Position numbers and translations under genes: made by a program
Shown here: positions 10,993 through 21,864 of the stretch, in pieces
Layout: the number at the start of each line of letters is the position of its first letter
How positions within the stretch are numbered: position 1 is the stretch's first letter
Assembly (NCBI RefSeq): GCF_907165205.1
Contig: NC_058196.1
Location: 6,800,501-6,864,500, forward strand
DNA length: 64,000 nt
Reading direction: 5' to 3'
DNA from: Coccinella septempunctata
Taxonomy: Eukaryota > Arthropoda > Insecta > Coleoptera > Coccinellidae
Notes under the pieces: generated by a model
Told to the model about the DNA's origin: nothing
What the model saw: the letters and a program-made list of their open reading frames with translations, nothing else
Database searches by the model: none

Positions 10993-11620
10993 TTCATTTC
11001 TCTACATTGCAGCTGTAACACAACTCACCTCAATCTATGTACTCTCATAAAAAACCTTCTGCTTTTCTAATAGATTTGCTATTCCTGTAAGCGTTGGTAA
11101 TCATCTCTCTCATTCTGTCTTATTACACCTGTCTCACTACATTATATATCTCTAACTTCTCAATTTGTCACTGCAACCTTCTGTTTTTCTCATAGCGAGA
11201 CAGTTTATGAAATCGTGAACTATGTATATCACTGTAAACGTTGTGCTTGCATGACACTCACATCAATTCATAAATATCAAGCTCAATTATTATGCAACTC
11301 AAAATACATGAACACGTTTTGATGTAAATCTCTCTCAATTCTTATCAAGCACATAATAACTGATCTTGTACACGATACATGAAATTCACTCAACCTGCTC
11401 TTTCTCTCAAGCAAATACAACGTTGATTTTCTCGTTGAAACATTACTCTTAAATTCTCTCAATAACTTCTCAATAATTGTAAATAGGTTCACTCTGTTTA
11501 GATGTTGTATATAATTTTACTCACATGCGAGTGTCTATTTATTATGTGAAGTGTTTGATGTACAATAGAGATTTTATTTTACCATCTCCAACTCAATCAT
11601 TTGGTAACAGTCCACTTTCA
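10993..11620 (+). other. Noncoding CTCA-dense stretch (right part)
   Basis: Continues the strand-biased CTCA/CTCAA texture of 5230-6303 on the other side of the inserted transposon. No gene, terminal repeat or RNA fold was recognised. The bias fades after about 11600. Confidence 0.35.
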
Positions 11621-11882
11621 AGTAATTGCCAAAAATCTCAGCACCTAGATTTTTGAACACCAGCTATGAAATTATTCTCGACTTGTCGAAGCAAAGCGTC
11701 AGTACTGGTATTCTACTATTGAAATTTGATGCAATACAGGGAGATTTCCAGATTTTTTTGAATTTTATAGATCGCTGATTTCTTTTTTGTGGCTTGAGAG
11801 TTTGGACAAGCTTTTTAGAGCGGTTTCTAAAAATAATTTCTTGTCTATGCATAGACACCATGTTGTTAAAAAGAGTGATTGG

Positions 11883-11900
11883 AGTGAAGTGAAGTGAAGT
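11883..11900 (+). repeat. Short GTGAA-unit microsatellite
   Basis: Tandem GTGAA/GAAGT units, about 3.5 copies. No function is implied. Confidence 0.7.
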
Positions 11901-11920
11901 GGGTTCAGTGAGTGTTTTCA

Positions 11921-13790
11921 ATTATGTGGAGAACATTCTGGAGGAGGAAGGATTACCCCATTCGAAAAAGGTTAATTTTTTGAGGATTCAATCAGACACA
12001 GGAGAAGGTTCGTTATTTTTTATGGCGCTGCTGATATGTCTATGACTTATTTTGTATTTTTTTGTTATTTTTTTTTCAAATTGAGTGATAATGATAATGA
12101 TACATGTCAGCTTTTTCTAATTTTTCATCTGTAATGATAAATTGAAAATAAATGTATTTTCATTGGAGAGTTTTGATTAACCTTGTATTAATGGACTGAA
12201 TTCAATAGGTTCATCTCTCAACAAACCTGATAATAACTATTAAGGAAGTTCATTATTACTAATAACGAAGCTTATTATATATAAACGAAAAAATCAATTC
12301 ATTATTAATAAATATATTTCAATGTATTGATTATTAAGAAATATTTATTTAAATATCTCCAATAATGCATTTATTTCTGAGAAATATAGATTCATTACGC
12401 CATATTCGAATAAAGCCCATATTACGTATTAATAAATATGCATTATAGTTCATAAATTGTTTTCTCAGTGAACCTGAAATAAAGCATTCTTCAGTTTCTT
12501 CTTACTTAATTCACTACTGTGAGTAGTCAAACCCAAAGAAGTGAGCCTTACCACTTCACTATCTCTTACAATAGTATAGTTGAAGTTTTTGTAGACATTT
12601 TTTCTTTCATCTTGTTTTTTTGTTGTATCATAATTTTTTTTTCATATTTGTTTTCGATAAAATTATTGTAGGAGGTTAAGTAGAATAGCTATAGGCTAAA
12701 CTTCGCCTCATTATCGTATTCATAGAGTACAAAATAAAGGCCCTTTTTTATTATTATTATTATTATATTATAAGAATTCGAAAGAAAGTACTACCCCATT
12801 GTATCTGAATCAACAAGGGCCTATGAATGCAGTCAGTTAGTTTATTGGGTATTAGTAGGTGCTGTGCATGTGTAACGTTTCAATTCTCGCGGTAAATTTA
12901 GGGATTTAAACGTCAGAGTTCGAGCGCATTCAATATTGCGCCGTATGCGTTGAATTTTTTGTTGATTCTCCTTTCCATACGTTTCTTAAAATGGAATCAA
13001 TCTAAATTTGGTGACTGAGAGAGAAATATCGAAGCATTGTAGCGAACCGTCAAGGGATTTTAAATTTCTACTCTCGTAATTAATCAAGGTGTTTTTCGTT
13101 GTATAACTTGATTGAAACTCTTTAAAAGAGATTTTTTTATGTCATCCAAATATATCAAACCCCGCTAAGATCAAAAGTAAGTTAAAGTTCTTCAGAAAGG
13201 AGAGTCGACAAGAATTTCTATTGTTTTAGGGTTTATTTTTTTGTATGCTTATCACTGCATCATTGTAAAACGCCGGTTGGATATTATTGGCTCACAGTGG
13301 ATGGATAAATACTCCCAACTAATTGGAGTGGATAAGAACCCCAAGTGGGATAATTTTGTATATACACTTTGTAAATTGTGCAGAATCTAATTGCTACAAA
13401 AACGTTTCAATTTAAGATCTGGCCTTAGAGATAAGTTAGAGGTTAGGTAGTTCATCATAGGAGTAGGTGATAAATAAATTCAGCAGATAGGTTGTAAATA
13501 TTAAATTTAGTAATATAGGGTTAGTCAATTTTTCTATTTCAATTCAATTCCCTCCTTGGTTCACATCTTCAAAATAAAAGAAAGAAGCCCACTATCGTTT
13601 GGTAATTTCATAAATTTTCACGTGATCAGGCATTTAAATTACCTGGCGCCCCTTCTTTTCATTTCAGATTATATTTAAATAGAGGGTGAAGAACCTACCC
13701 CCTTGTGAGCTAGCTGGACACCCTTTTGTCAACGGGCAATATTTTTTTTTTCTTCTCATTCTTAATACAACCGTTACACATGTGCAAGAG
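11921..13790. other. AT-rich stretch without a recognisable gene
   Basis: No supported coding region. An AT-rich part with many TTATTAATAAATA words lies at 12240-12480. A sequence ending in a TTA microsatellite (12748-12766) could be the 3' end of a LINE on the + strand, but no reverse transcriptase precedes it. The rest (12770-13790) shows only short frames. I see nothing further that can be named. Confidence 0.4.
12748..12766 (+). repeat. TTA microsatellite
   Basis: About six TTA units. The same repeat separates the R4/Dong-like LINEs further along, so this is a possible target or tail of such an element. No element is attached here. Confidence 0.75.
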
Positions 13791-13802
13791 TTGATACACT
13801 CA

Positions 13803-13965
13803 GGTTGCGTTCACAAACTTACTCTGAGCAAGCAATGGAGTAAGCTCTTATTACTCGAAGCTTCACAAACGTACTTTTAGTACCTCAGAGTATGCTCTCC
13901 TAGCATGGTCATACTCATACTCTACTCTCGGAGTAAGTAATAATAATAGGTTTGTGAACACAACC
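13803..13965. mobile_element. MITE, 163 bp
   Basis: The ends GGTTGCGTTCACAAAC (13803) and GTTTGTGAACACAACC (to 13965) form terminal inverted repeats. Both sides carry TCA (13800-13802 and 13966-13968), a candidate 3-bp target duplication. The interior has no coding capacity and contains further short inverted words around GAGTAAG and CTTACTC. Its class is unproven; a 3-bp duplication suggests a PIF/Harbinger-like source. Confidence 0.6.
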
Positions 13966-14112
13966 TCAGGTATGTGTATGTGCCACATGCGAGCAATGTA
14001 TAGTATACAGTTAAGGGAATCCAAACAGATTGTGAAAGGGAACCGAGTTACCATAGTCCCACTCACTCTCAAAGGCATGCATAGTGCTCTCACGGTCATG
14101 AGATAATGACAA

Positions 14113-14374
14113 ACAGTTGGACAAATCAACAATTTCTCTACCCTATGATGTCGTGGCAGCTCTGTCCGTTCTATTGAGCTTTGGGGGTGATGTTTATTGT
14201 GTTTAGTCAGCATTGTCATTTTTCTCGGTAAGGCTGCTAAATCAGTGGTGGTCCAAGAGATGATACTGCATGATTAGCTCAGCGCCAAGCAAGCGTAGGT
14301 ATTAATTGCTTTCATCAGATTCTTGCTGTTAAGGCCAGTTCTCATTATCCTTCTCAATCTTTGGGTGAACTTCT
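14113..14374 (-). pseudogene. Fragment of R4/Dong-like LINE (post-reverse-transcriptase region)
   Basis: Closely matches 40566-40840 of the LINE at 39407-42411, with substitutions and small indels. The - strand reads MLTKHNKHHPQSSIERTELP, the same words as the full element. Both ends stop without a TTA tail, so this is an internal scrap. It differs from the intact copies at many positions and is therefore older. Confidence 0.82.
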
Positions 14375-14633
14375 CCGTTCACACCTTCGAATCAATTTGA
14401 TAAAGGCTGTATTATTTACTAGATGGAAAAAAGTTACCTCAGTGTTAAAAACTGTAAAATTCTGTACACAAATTTGTCATCACGGAGAGACAGGGTTTTT
14501 TTTACTGAGGTTTTTCCCCTGGCAAATGCATCATACGCCACGCCAAATTGTATGGTCCACCGTTACACTAACCTCTGTTGAAGCTCATGCATATGCTCTA
14601 TATAGTGGGTGAGCTTTTCAAAACGAAACAGAC

Positions 14634-14953
14634 GAGATAACGGGCGAAATGAATTCATTTCGAACAAATGCTCAGACACGTCGGTTTTTGTTTTGAGGGG
14701 AACAACTTTTAAGGTCAAATTCACAACTATATCGCCTTAACCCTTAGTGTTAGAACAACAACCCCCAAATTTTCAATGAGGAAGATGGGGTAAATTTCAC
14801 CTCATTTAGAAGGTCTTTTCATCCTGAGTTCAGCATATTGGTTTTTTCTTCATTTGATTCATTGATTCTTGAAATATTAACATCTGAATTCGAAATAACG
14901 ACCGTATGATCGTCAAGGAAGCTGTCTGAATCGAGCGAATTTATTATTCATTT
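14634..14953. repeat. 320-bp dispersed repeat, copy 1
   Basis: Nearly identical to 23366-23685, starting GAGATAACGGGCGAAA and ending GAATTTATTATTCATTT in both. Only a few substitutions separate them. There is no open frame, no obvious terminal inverted repeat and no poly-A or microsatellite tail. Its type is unknown: a non-autonomous element or a solo fragment of something larger. Confidence 0.8.
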
Positions 14954-15009
14954 GATAACCTTTAGTATCGTTCCAAATTTCAATAAGAAATAGCTAGTAT
15001 CGGTCAAGG

Positions 15010-15420
15010 AACCAAATCAAAGAATACTATTCCTTCAGCGACGTTTCTGCACCTTTATTAGGCCTTCTTCAGGCTACAAATAGAGAAAAACTCATAAAAA
15101 ACAAAACAATATACAAATATAAAATTACAATGATTAAAAATAAACATGAAACAATAAAATGAAATAATGTGAAATAACAGGTCGACAAGAACAATTAAAG
15201 ATGGTCAATTATGACTAAACATCAGAATGTGAACAGACATGTGAATAAAACTACGAAAAAGCACCAAAAAAGGCTATTCCACAAACTCACCATCGGAATA
15301 CAAGAAAAAATTAAAAAATTTTAATCTTTCATTGAAGAAAATCGTCTGCAACATAAAATAAGCATTTAGGTATAACAAGGATCAAAATCATCGATGTACA
15401 CAGAATCAACAGAATCATCA
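15010..15420 (-). other. PLE terminal region with hammerhead-like core
   Basis: At 15038-15075 the - strand reads CCTGAAGAAGG, a short pairing region, then AGAAACGTCGC. This layout (CUGANGA, stem, GAAAC, GUC) is that of the minimal hammerhead ribozymes known from PLE ends. An A-rich run follows, as at other PLE ends in this window. No reverse transcriptase on the same strand is attached, so it is a solitary end. Confidence 0.5.
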
Positions 15421-15431
15421 GAATTTATGGA

Positions 15432-15600
15432 TTGGTGAAAATACACAAAATTGATAGACCACTGAGACCTGTAATCTCTTGTTGTGGATCGCCCACATAT
15501 AATATTTCGAAATTTGTTGTTAACATTTCAAGTAAGATTAGATTTAAGTTCACACATTCCATTGAGAATTCTTATACATTGGTGTCTGACTTACAGCATG
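15432..15600 (+). pseudogene. PLE reverse transcriptase fragment
   Basis: Reads VKIHKIDRPLRPVISCCGSP and YNISKFVVNISS, the conserved PLE reverse-transcriptase block before the catalytic aspartates. It is cut at about 15600, where the segment shared with 26665 begins. The rest of the domain is absent on either side. Confidence 0.8.
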
Positions 15601-16192
15601 CCACCTTACAATAACACAATCTATAAACAAAATTATGATGTCAACAAACATACAACAAATTAATATAGCACATTGACAAAACGTTAAAATATGTGTAATG
15701 CACATATACAGTCAATTTTAAAATGCCGCCTTTATAAAGGCGGAAAAATCACCATGGGAGCAACCTCTTGAACAATGGGATGAAGACGTTATTAAGGTTC
15801 ACTTGTGTGGAAAATAATAGTGCGCCGGTACAGGAACGTGGACGATATCTTCGTCATTCTGGACGGCGTTCCTGACGATGCTCATGCTTTGTTGGACTTC
15901 ATCAACACAATGCACCCGAGGATAAAATTCACCTTGGAGCTGGAGGTCAACAGATCCATAAACTTTCTAGATCTCATTATCTCCAGATCGGAGGATAGCT
16001 CCTTGACGTTCGAGATATATAGAAAGAAGACACAAACCGATCATATAATACCATCCCGATTATGCCACCCCATAAGCAATAAGATGGCAGCCTTGCGTTG
16101 TTACATTCATAGAGCCCTCAATATAACCTTATATCAGGCTAACAGAGAGAAAGAGTTCAATATAATTAAACAAATGGCATTGAATGATGACT
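15600..16192 (+). pseudogene. PLE reverse transcriptase fragment with catalytic block (duplicated copy 1)
   Basis: The frame at 15805-16197 holds NVDDIFVI, where related elements have YVDD, then FLDLIISR and CYIHRALN, all PLE landmarks after the catalytic centre. It ends where the Ty3-type LTR begins (16193), after GACT (16189-16192). The same sequence with the same junction recurs at 26665-27259. The first 200 bases contain the perfect hairpin word CCGCCTTTATAAAGGCGG (about 15723-15740). The tyrosine-to-asparagine change in the catalytic motif would further weaken this copy. Confidence 0.82.
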
Positions 16193-17171
16193 TGTAACGT
16201 GGTTACCTCGGAGAAAACTTATCTCGAGCGCCAGCTATTCTTTTCACTAGGAAGAATAACAAACCTACCAGAGTAGCTGCTAGTCGGAGACAGAGTTCGC
16301 TGTTATCTAGGGTGGTAGCGATAACGAAGTAGTCAAAATAGGATTATGTAAAAGTTTATTCACACCTTCGGAAACTAATTATATGTACAAGGGAGATATG
16401 TGTAGGTATGAAATATCAGTAAATCTATAAGCGAACATACATTCGGGAAATTCTATCCGGTTACGAGCACTTTATGAAGTTTATACCGGGTGCAGTGAAA
16501 AATTAAAGGTTCAATAAAATGCGCCCACCAGAACTGACGGAATGAATAAGGACTTGCTATACGGTATCGGAATGTAGTTGTATTTCTCCAGAAATAAAAC
16601 ACAACCAGGGCGGATTTATTCGAGACTTTTATTCGCCACCCCAAGGGCTATAACGCACCATGACTGATAGCGAAGAAAAGGTCTATTTTTAGCGCAACTA
16701 CGGGATTTCACTGACTACGGGCGGTATCTCTTATTCTCTACCCCAAGGGCTATAACGCGCCATGACTGATTTCGGATTCAACACTTATGACGCGGAACGC
16801 GGACAGGGGGGGTTGACGGGACTTTCCCTTCAGTACCCCTAGGGCTTGCGCACCATGACTGATAGCGAAGGGAAAAGTCAGACTCTCGAAACAGGGTAAA
16901 GAACGATAAAATACAACAGAAAGCGATACAGTACAGCAGTGTCAAAGTCAAAGAAGTAACCAGTGTAGGTCTAACAAAGAAACTGAACATTACAGACGGG
17001 GACCTACGTCCTTTGTTTCAGGCACTCGCGAAAAATCAAAGGAAAGAAAAAAAACTAAAAATCAATTCATAATAGCACTGATGCAACACAAAAATTATTC
17101 TCAAACGGCGAAACTCAGAAAATACGGAGAACTAACTGAAGTAAAAGGACAGAATCTAAAGCAGAAATCAC

Positions 17172-20100
17172 TACTCTAGTACTAAGATTGCCAGGAAATC
17201 GTTATAGAAATAAAAAAATGGTGAATTGGCAAAATTTCTATTTGCAAATTACTTAAATCGCGACAGTTTCGAGATGGGATTTACCTCTTCTTCAGGCTAA
17301 AAAAAAAAAATTACAAGACATTGTAAAACAAAATATGACAAACTACACCAAATAAAGCTTACCGAAATAAATACTTTTACAATAATATTGGTAATTCAAA
17401 TGTTTCGACATCACACAGGCACTAAAAACTGGATTAGATTGAACCTTCTAGAATTCTAAACATAAACAATCAATCAGACATGTTCCAACGACGAGGTTAG
17501 TTGTTATAATCCAATTTCTTGTGTTCACATCAACTTTGTATCCTAAAGGCCTACCACAAATCATTTAATATTTAGAAATTAAATTGCAATAAATCTGGCT
17601 CAAATTATCAATGTCGGTCCTATAATTTACAGAGTTACACGTCTTTATTTAAAACATTTCGGCAAAAGATCTTTTAATATAATTTTTCTCTTTGTGCAAA
17701 ATTTCAACATTATCGAGATTAAAATCGAACATGTGTCCTTTACTAAGATGATGATAGACTAGGGCCGTTTTGTTGTCAGAGGGATGCTTAATCGAATATT
17801 TGTGATCAGATATTCTCTTACAAAGATGTTGCCTAGTTGTTCCTACATAACTTTGTTGACAATGTAGACAATTGATCTTATATATTAGATAAGATTCCCA
17901 TTTTTTGGGAACTTTGTCCTTTAGTTTAGTAAAGAACACTTTTTCGAAAGTGTTGTCACTCCAAGTTATGAACTTCATGTTTTCTTTCTTTAAAACTCTT
18001 TTCAGATTGTGTGTCAAATTTGGAATAAGTGGAAGTTTAACAAATTTAACAATATCATTGTCCATGTTATTTGGGCGAATATCGTTGACTGGAATAGCAT
18101 TAGGGTTAGAATTTACAAATTTGCTAATTAATCTCGTTGGATAACCGTTTTTAACTAAGTCACTTCTTAAAATATCTAAGTTGGATGACACAAACTCTGG
18201 GCTACATATTCTAAGCACTCTCAAATATCCCTGTCTAATGATATTCATCTTTTGATGTAATGGATGTTGGGACCAATAATTAATTGTCCCGCATGTATTC
18301 GTGGGTTTTTTATACAGATTCGTTCTTATACTTTTACTACTAGGATCTCTAATTAACAGGATTTCTAAAAAGGGTAATGAAAGATTTACATCATCCTCTA
18401 ATTCAAATGTGAACTTTAGATTAGGCTCTATGCTATTAAAAATATTCAAAATATAATCTAACAAGCTCCTCGGGATAGCCATGCAAATATCATCCACATA
18501 AATAAATATGAATGGGAAAAATATGTTAGATCTACAAATGACTTCATTAATTATGTAGTTCATGACTAAGTGTGCAAAAATTGGCGAACATGGAGCTCCC
18601 ATAGGACATCCAAAAACTTGTTCGTAAAATTTATTCGAATATTGAACGTAGCTACTTTTAATACAAAACTCAACCAACTCTAAAAAAGTTGCAAGGTGAA
18701 AAGTACAAAAATCTGTTATAGTGGGCCAATTATCAATGATTAGAGATTTAATAAGTGTGTGAGCTATATTTGTGTATAAACTCTCCACATCAAAGGAAAC
18801 TAAAATGTAACCGTCAGGAATCTCTACATTTTTCAACTTCTCAACAACTTCTATGGAATTTTTAACATTGTATTTGAAAGAAGGTATAAGGTTACTTAAA
18901 ATATCATTCACTAACTTAGAAATGTTGTATCCAGGTGAATCAATGCTAGAAGTAATTGGACGAAGAGGTAGTCCATCTTTATGTATTTTACATAAACCGT
19001 AAAGTCTAGGTGGCACACTATTATATCTTGTGAGACAATTCTTTCTCTCTTCAGTTATATCCTTAGATCTATACAACTCTAAAATTAATTTATTAGCCCT
19101 ATTTTGCAACGACAATGTTGGATCACCTTTTAACAATCTAAAAGTCTTTTCGTCATTCACTAAAATGTCCATTTTCGTTATGTAATCTGATTTATACATC
19201 AGTACTGTTCGATTTCCCTTGTCAGCTCTCGACACTATTATGTCAGGATTATCCCTAAGGAACTTTCTTGTAGTCTTCATCTTACCGACAATACTCCTAT
19301 CAATTGGTTTATTGCCTGTACACGATGGCTTGTTTCTAAAATTGGTGATTATATTAGTACACAATGCTCTTTTTTCATCTCTACTTTCTACAGGAAATTC
19401 ATTCTGAATTATATATTCCACATCTTTCAAAATCTCAAGTACTGGAATGTTATTATTGTTATATGGAGCAATAAATTTTGGGCCTAAAGACAATATGGTG
19501 GAGACATCCGGAGGTAATATTTTAGACGTAGAATTAAACAACCACTCCGGATTTTCTGCAATGCACACCGATGCCTGTGAGACCTTTAGGTGTTCTAATT
19601 TATTCTTATGAACCTTCACTATTGAATACCATAATTTCCCAAATCTAATATCTTCGAAATGTATGAAATTCTGTATTATGATATGTGGTAATTGCTCTTG
19701 GACTTTTGAGATAACACTTTTTAACTTGTTCTTCAAATAACTAATTTTCCAAAATGTGATCCTTATTTCCATGTTTAGGCACTTCTTTTGAAAGGCCATA
19801 ATGATGTTGTTGACTTCATATTTGTACGGATGATTTGATAATAACATGGCATGGATGGAATTAAAATTCTGTTTGATGTGTTTGGGCACTAAGCCATTAG
19901 CTCTACAAGACAACAAAAAATTTCTATTACATTCTAGTTTCAACAACTTCTTCCTGTTGGTTGACCACTCTTTAAGTCCGTTCTTAGTCTCAATTCCATA
20001 ATGTTCCACAATGTCTTCAAAAAACGTCATGTTTGATGTTAACGTTAGAAATTTCACCAAAGTAAGTGTCTTGTAATTTTTTTTTTTTTTTTTTAGGCTG

Positions 20101-20189
20101 AAGAAGAGATAAATCCCATCTCGAAACTGTCGCGATTTAAGTAATTTGCAAATAGAAATTTTGCCAATTCATCATTTTTTTATTTCTAT
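17172..20189 (-). mobile_element. Penelope-like element, nearly intact
   Basis: Flanked by AGCAGAAATCAC at 17160-17171 and 20190-20201, a 12-bp target duplication inside the Ty3-type LTR. The ends are inverted with respect to each other: about 17203-17310 matches the inverse of about 20066-20189. A further 31 bases at 17172-17202 occur only on the left. Each end carries CTGAAGAAGAG, a short stem and CGAAACTGTC, a hammerhead-like core. One long frame encodes the protein between them. The empty site is preserved in the other two LTRs (about 28255 and 35516). Confidence 0.9.
17649..20060 (-). CDS. PLE polyprotein: reverse transcriptase with GIY-YIG endonuclease
   Basis: 803 residues. The N-terminal part (1-200) has no named domain but shares its pattern with the PLE at 46037-49090. 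The reverse transcriptase includes SRADKGNRTVLM, YGLCKIHKDGLPLRPI, SFDVESLYTNI with the first catalytic aspartate, GCPMGAPCSP and YVDD at residues 521-524. The C-terminal GIY-YIG endonuclease has YKINCLHCQQSYVG at 727-740 and an arginine in KRISDHK. The frame stops with AEMF next to the expected glutamate. In-frame similarity to other PLEs continues past the stop to about 17580, so the tail is clipped by one nonsense change. It copies its RNA and nicks target DNA. Classification rests on motif order and is strong; activity is doubtful because of the stop. Confidence 0.88.
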   Translation of the reverse strand: MVKFLTLTSNMTFFEDIVEHYGIETKNGLKEWSTNRKKLLKLECNRNFLLSCRANGLVPKHIKQNFNSIHAMLLSNHPYKYEVNNIIMAFQKKCLNMEIRITFWKISYLKNKLKSVISKVQEQLPHIIIQNFIHFEDIRFGKLWYSIVKVHKNKLEHLKVSQASVCIAENPEWLFNSTSKILPPDVSTILSLGPKFIAPYNNNNIPVLEILKDVEYIIQNEFPVESRDEKRALCTNIITNFRNKPSCTGNKPIDRSIVGKMKTTRKFLRDNPDIIVSRADKGNRTVLMYKSDYITKMDILVNDEKTFRLLKGDPTLSLQNRANKLILELYRSKDITEERKNCLTRYNSVPPRLYGLCKIHKDGLPLRPITSSIDSPGYNISKLVNDILSNLIPSFKYNVKNSIEVVEKLKNVEIPDGYILVSFDVESLYTNIAHTLIKSLIIDNWPTITDFCTFHLATFLELVEFCIKSSYVQYSNKFYEQVFGCPMGAPCSPIFAHLVMNYIINEVICRSNIFFPFIFIYVDDICMAIPRSLLDYILNIFNSIEPNLKFTFELEDDVNLSLPFLEILLIRDPSSKSIRTNLYKKPTNTCGTINYWSQHPLHQKMNIIRQGYLRVLRICSPEFVSSNLDILRSDLVKNGYPTRLISKFVNSNPNAIPVNDIRPNNMDNDIVKFVKLPLIPNLTHNLKRVLKKENMKFITWSDNTFEKVFFTKLKDKVPKKWESYLIYKINCLHCQQSYVGTTRQHLCKRISDHKYSIKHPSDNKTALVYHHLSKGHMFDFNLDNVEILHKEKNYIKRSFAEMF

Positions 20190-20591
20190 AGCAGAAATCA
20201 CCACGTTGAAGACTGAAGTTAAAACAGCGAAAAGTCAAAAGTAAGTACTGAAGTAAACGAGCAAAAGTGACCGTCGCGGGGGAAACTTTGCTTTTATAGG
20301 CAAATCCCCCCTCACGGTAAAAATCTGAAAATTCCAGAATGCGACAAGTATGAAAAACGTCGTCAGCTCCGGTTTATCGCATATCAACATCAGAAAAACG
20401 ACGAAATCTTCAACGGAATGCAAAAAAACAACGTTTAACACAGATAAACGGTTTTTTACATTTACTCTGCCTATCGGAATGAACGTACGGAATATTCTAG
20501 AATTAAAATATTTTCAAAGACGGAAATGTAAAACGAAAGAAATGCACTAAAATGAATTCCAATTTTCCTCAGAAAACTGGGGTTCATTACA

Positions 20592-21864
20592 CCCCCTGTA
20601 GCTCGGAAGAAATTAACTTACGATGAAATAGTGAGTTTAATTTCACGACTCTATCTACCCCTAGAAATAATGACCTTACTTTCGCGCGCGCCACCTATAT
20701 GTGCATGTGACCGGACTTACAAGTGAAGTGACCTTGTCACTGAAGTACCTATTCCTCTCTATGGTTGGCAGTGGTAGTTCCAATGCGCACGCAGAAACGT
20801 CAGCGTCAGTCATTTCGGCGCAGGTCTCCGCCATCTTGTAAAAGAATTTTGTTCAGCAATTCCGTGCGTGGATGTTCAATTATTATAGTGGAAAATCTTT
20901 TTTCTCCATGTGGAAATCCATCTTCATCGCTGGTCGGAAACGTGCCATGTTCCATCCCTCCGGTGAGTACACAATTTAACTGTGTTTGGCGGATGTTTGA
21001 ATTCCATCGTGGTTTTGTAGGTTAACCAGGATTCGTGGGAGCTGCAACAGGTGGAAAGCCTCGGACAGTTAGACGTGGGGCTCAATGGACTGGTCTGCCC
21101 CTTCCGACCTGGTTACACGGACGTTGGGACTCTCGGAGCCGGTATGAGACTTGCAGGTGGGTAATTTCTTACAATAAATTCTCCGATCTTCATCGTTCCT
21201 CGTGGTCCACTTTTTCTTGGAACGGTTTTCCTCTGTTTTCTGTTTTCAGGTAGACGGTGTTTTCTTCAGGTAGACAGTGTTAAATTGACGGTACTATAAT
21301 TTCGGTTCGGTTCAGAATAGAAATTAGTTAGATCCATTGGATTAATAGACGGATATACTCAGTTGAAATGTGAAACAGTATCCTAGTATTCCTTAAATAA
21401 ATATAAGATTTTTCAGACAGTTTTGATAGATTTGATTTATATTTAATTGCATGCTGAACGGATGAAAATCTGTATATACAATATTTCGGTCAACGGTGGT
21501 GCATGTACGGAATTTGAAAGGAATTGTTACGGCGTAGTTGTTTATAATTATGCTGAATAACGTGCTTCAAATTTACGAGATTTCTCCTTGCAGGTGGCAT
21601 CGGCTTCTCTGGGTGGCATGCGGAACCTGTTCAACTTCTTCCGGGGTGGTTCTATCCGCTGATTCTTGGAGACAGATTGTCTGGATGCACTGGTTCTGGT
21701 TGGTCGAGAAACAACAGTTATTCAGATAAACAGGTAAACGGAAAATAATAATATAATCGGTAATAGAAAAAAATATATATTCGTTAACGGAAAAAAATAA
21801 CGGATTTCCTCCTTTCAGAGGTTATTTCTATAGAACGGTTAACGGATCATGACAATAATATATA
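20592..21864 (+). other. Noncoding/antisense exon-like cassette between integrase and 3' LTR, copy 1
   Basis: Lies where an envelope gene would be, but the sense (-) strand has no long frame. The + strand shows ordered splice-like signals: CCTCCG/GTGAGT (about 20961), TTTTGTAG/GTTAAC (about 21023), TTGCAG/GTGGGTAA (about 21154), TTTTCAG/GTAGAC (about 21250), CCTTGCAG/GTGGCATC (about 21592) and AAACAG/GTAAAC (about 21731). Open blocks lie between them. The second copy (28658-29906) keeps these signals, but a 1-base difference at about 29138 changes the frame. Whether it is a captured gene, an antisense transcript or chance is unresolved. Confidence 0.35.

Larger units (their letters stand above)
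16193..20591 (-). repeat. LTR of Ty3-type copy 1, split by a PLE
   Basis: Begins TGTAACGTGG and ends GGTTCATTACA on the + strand, the same ends as the LTRs at 27260 and 34533. Once the PLE (17172-20189) and one copy of its target duplication are set aside, the LTR is about 1.37 kb. Three copies of a motif centred on GCACCATGACTGATAGCGAA or close variants lie at about 16639, 16741 and 16837. Confidence 0.88.

Noticed and set aside
13630..13660. CTGGCGCCCC near 13645 as a primer-binding site
   Set aside because: No LTR end with CA and no matching second LTR were seen next to it; the match is too short.
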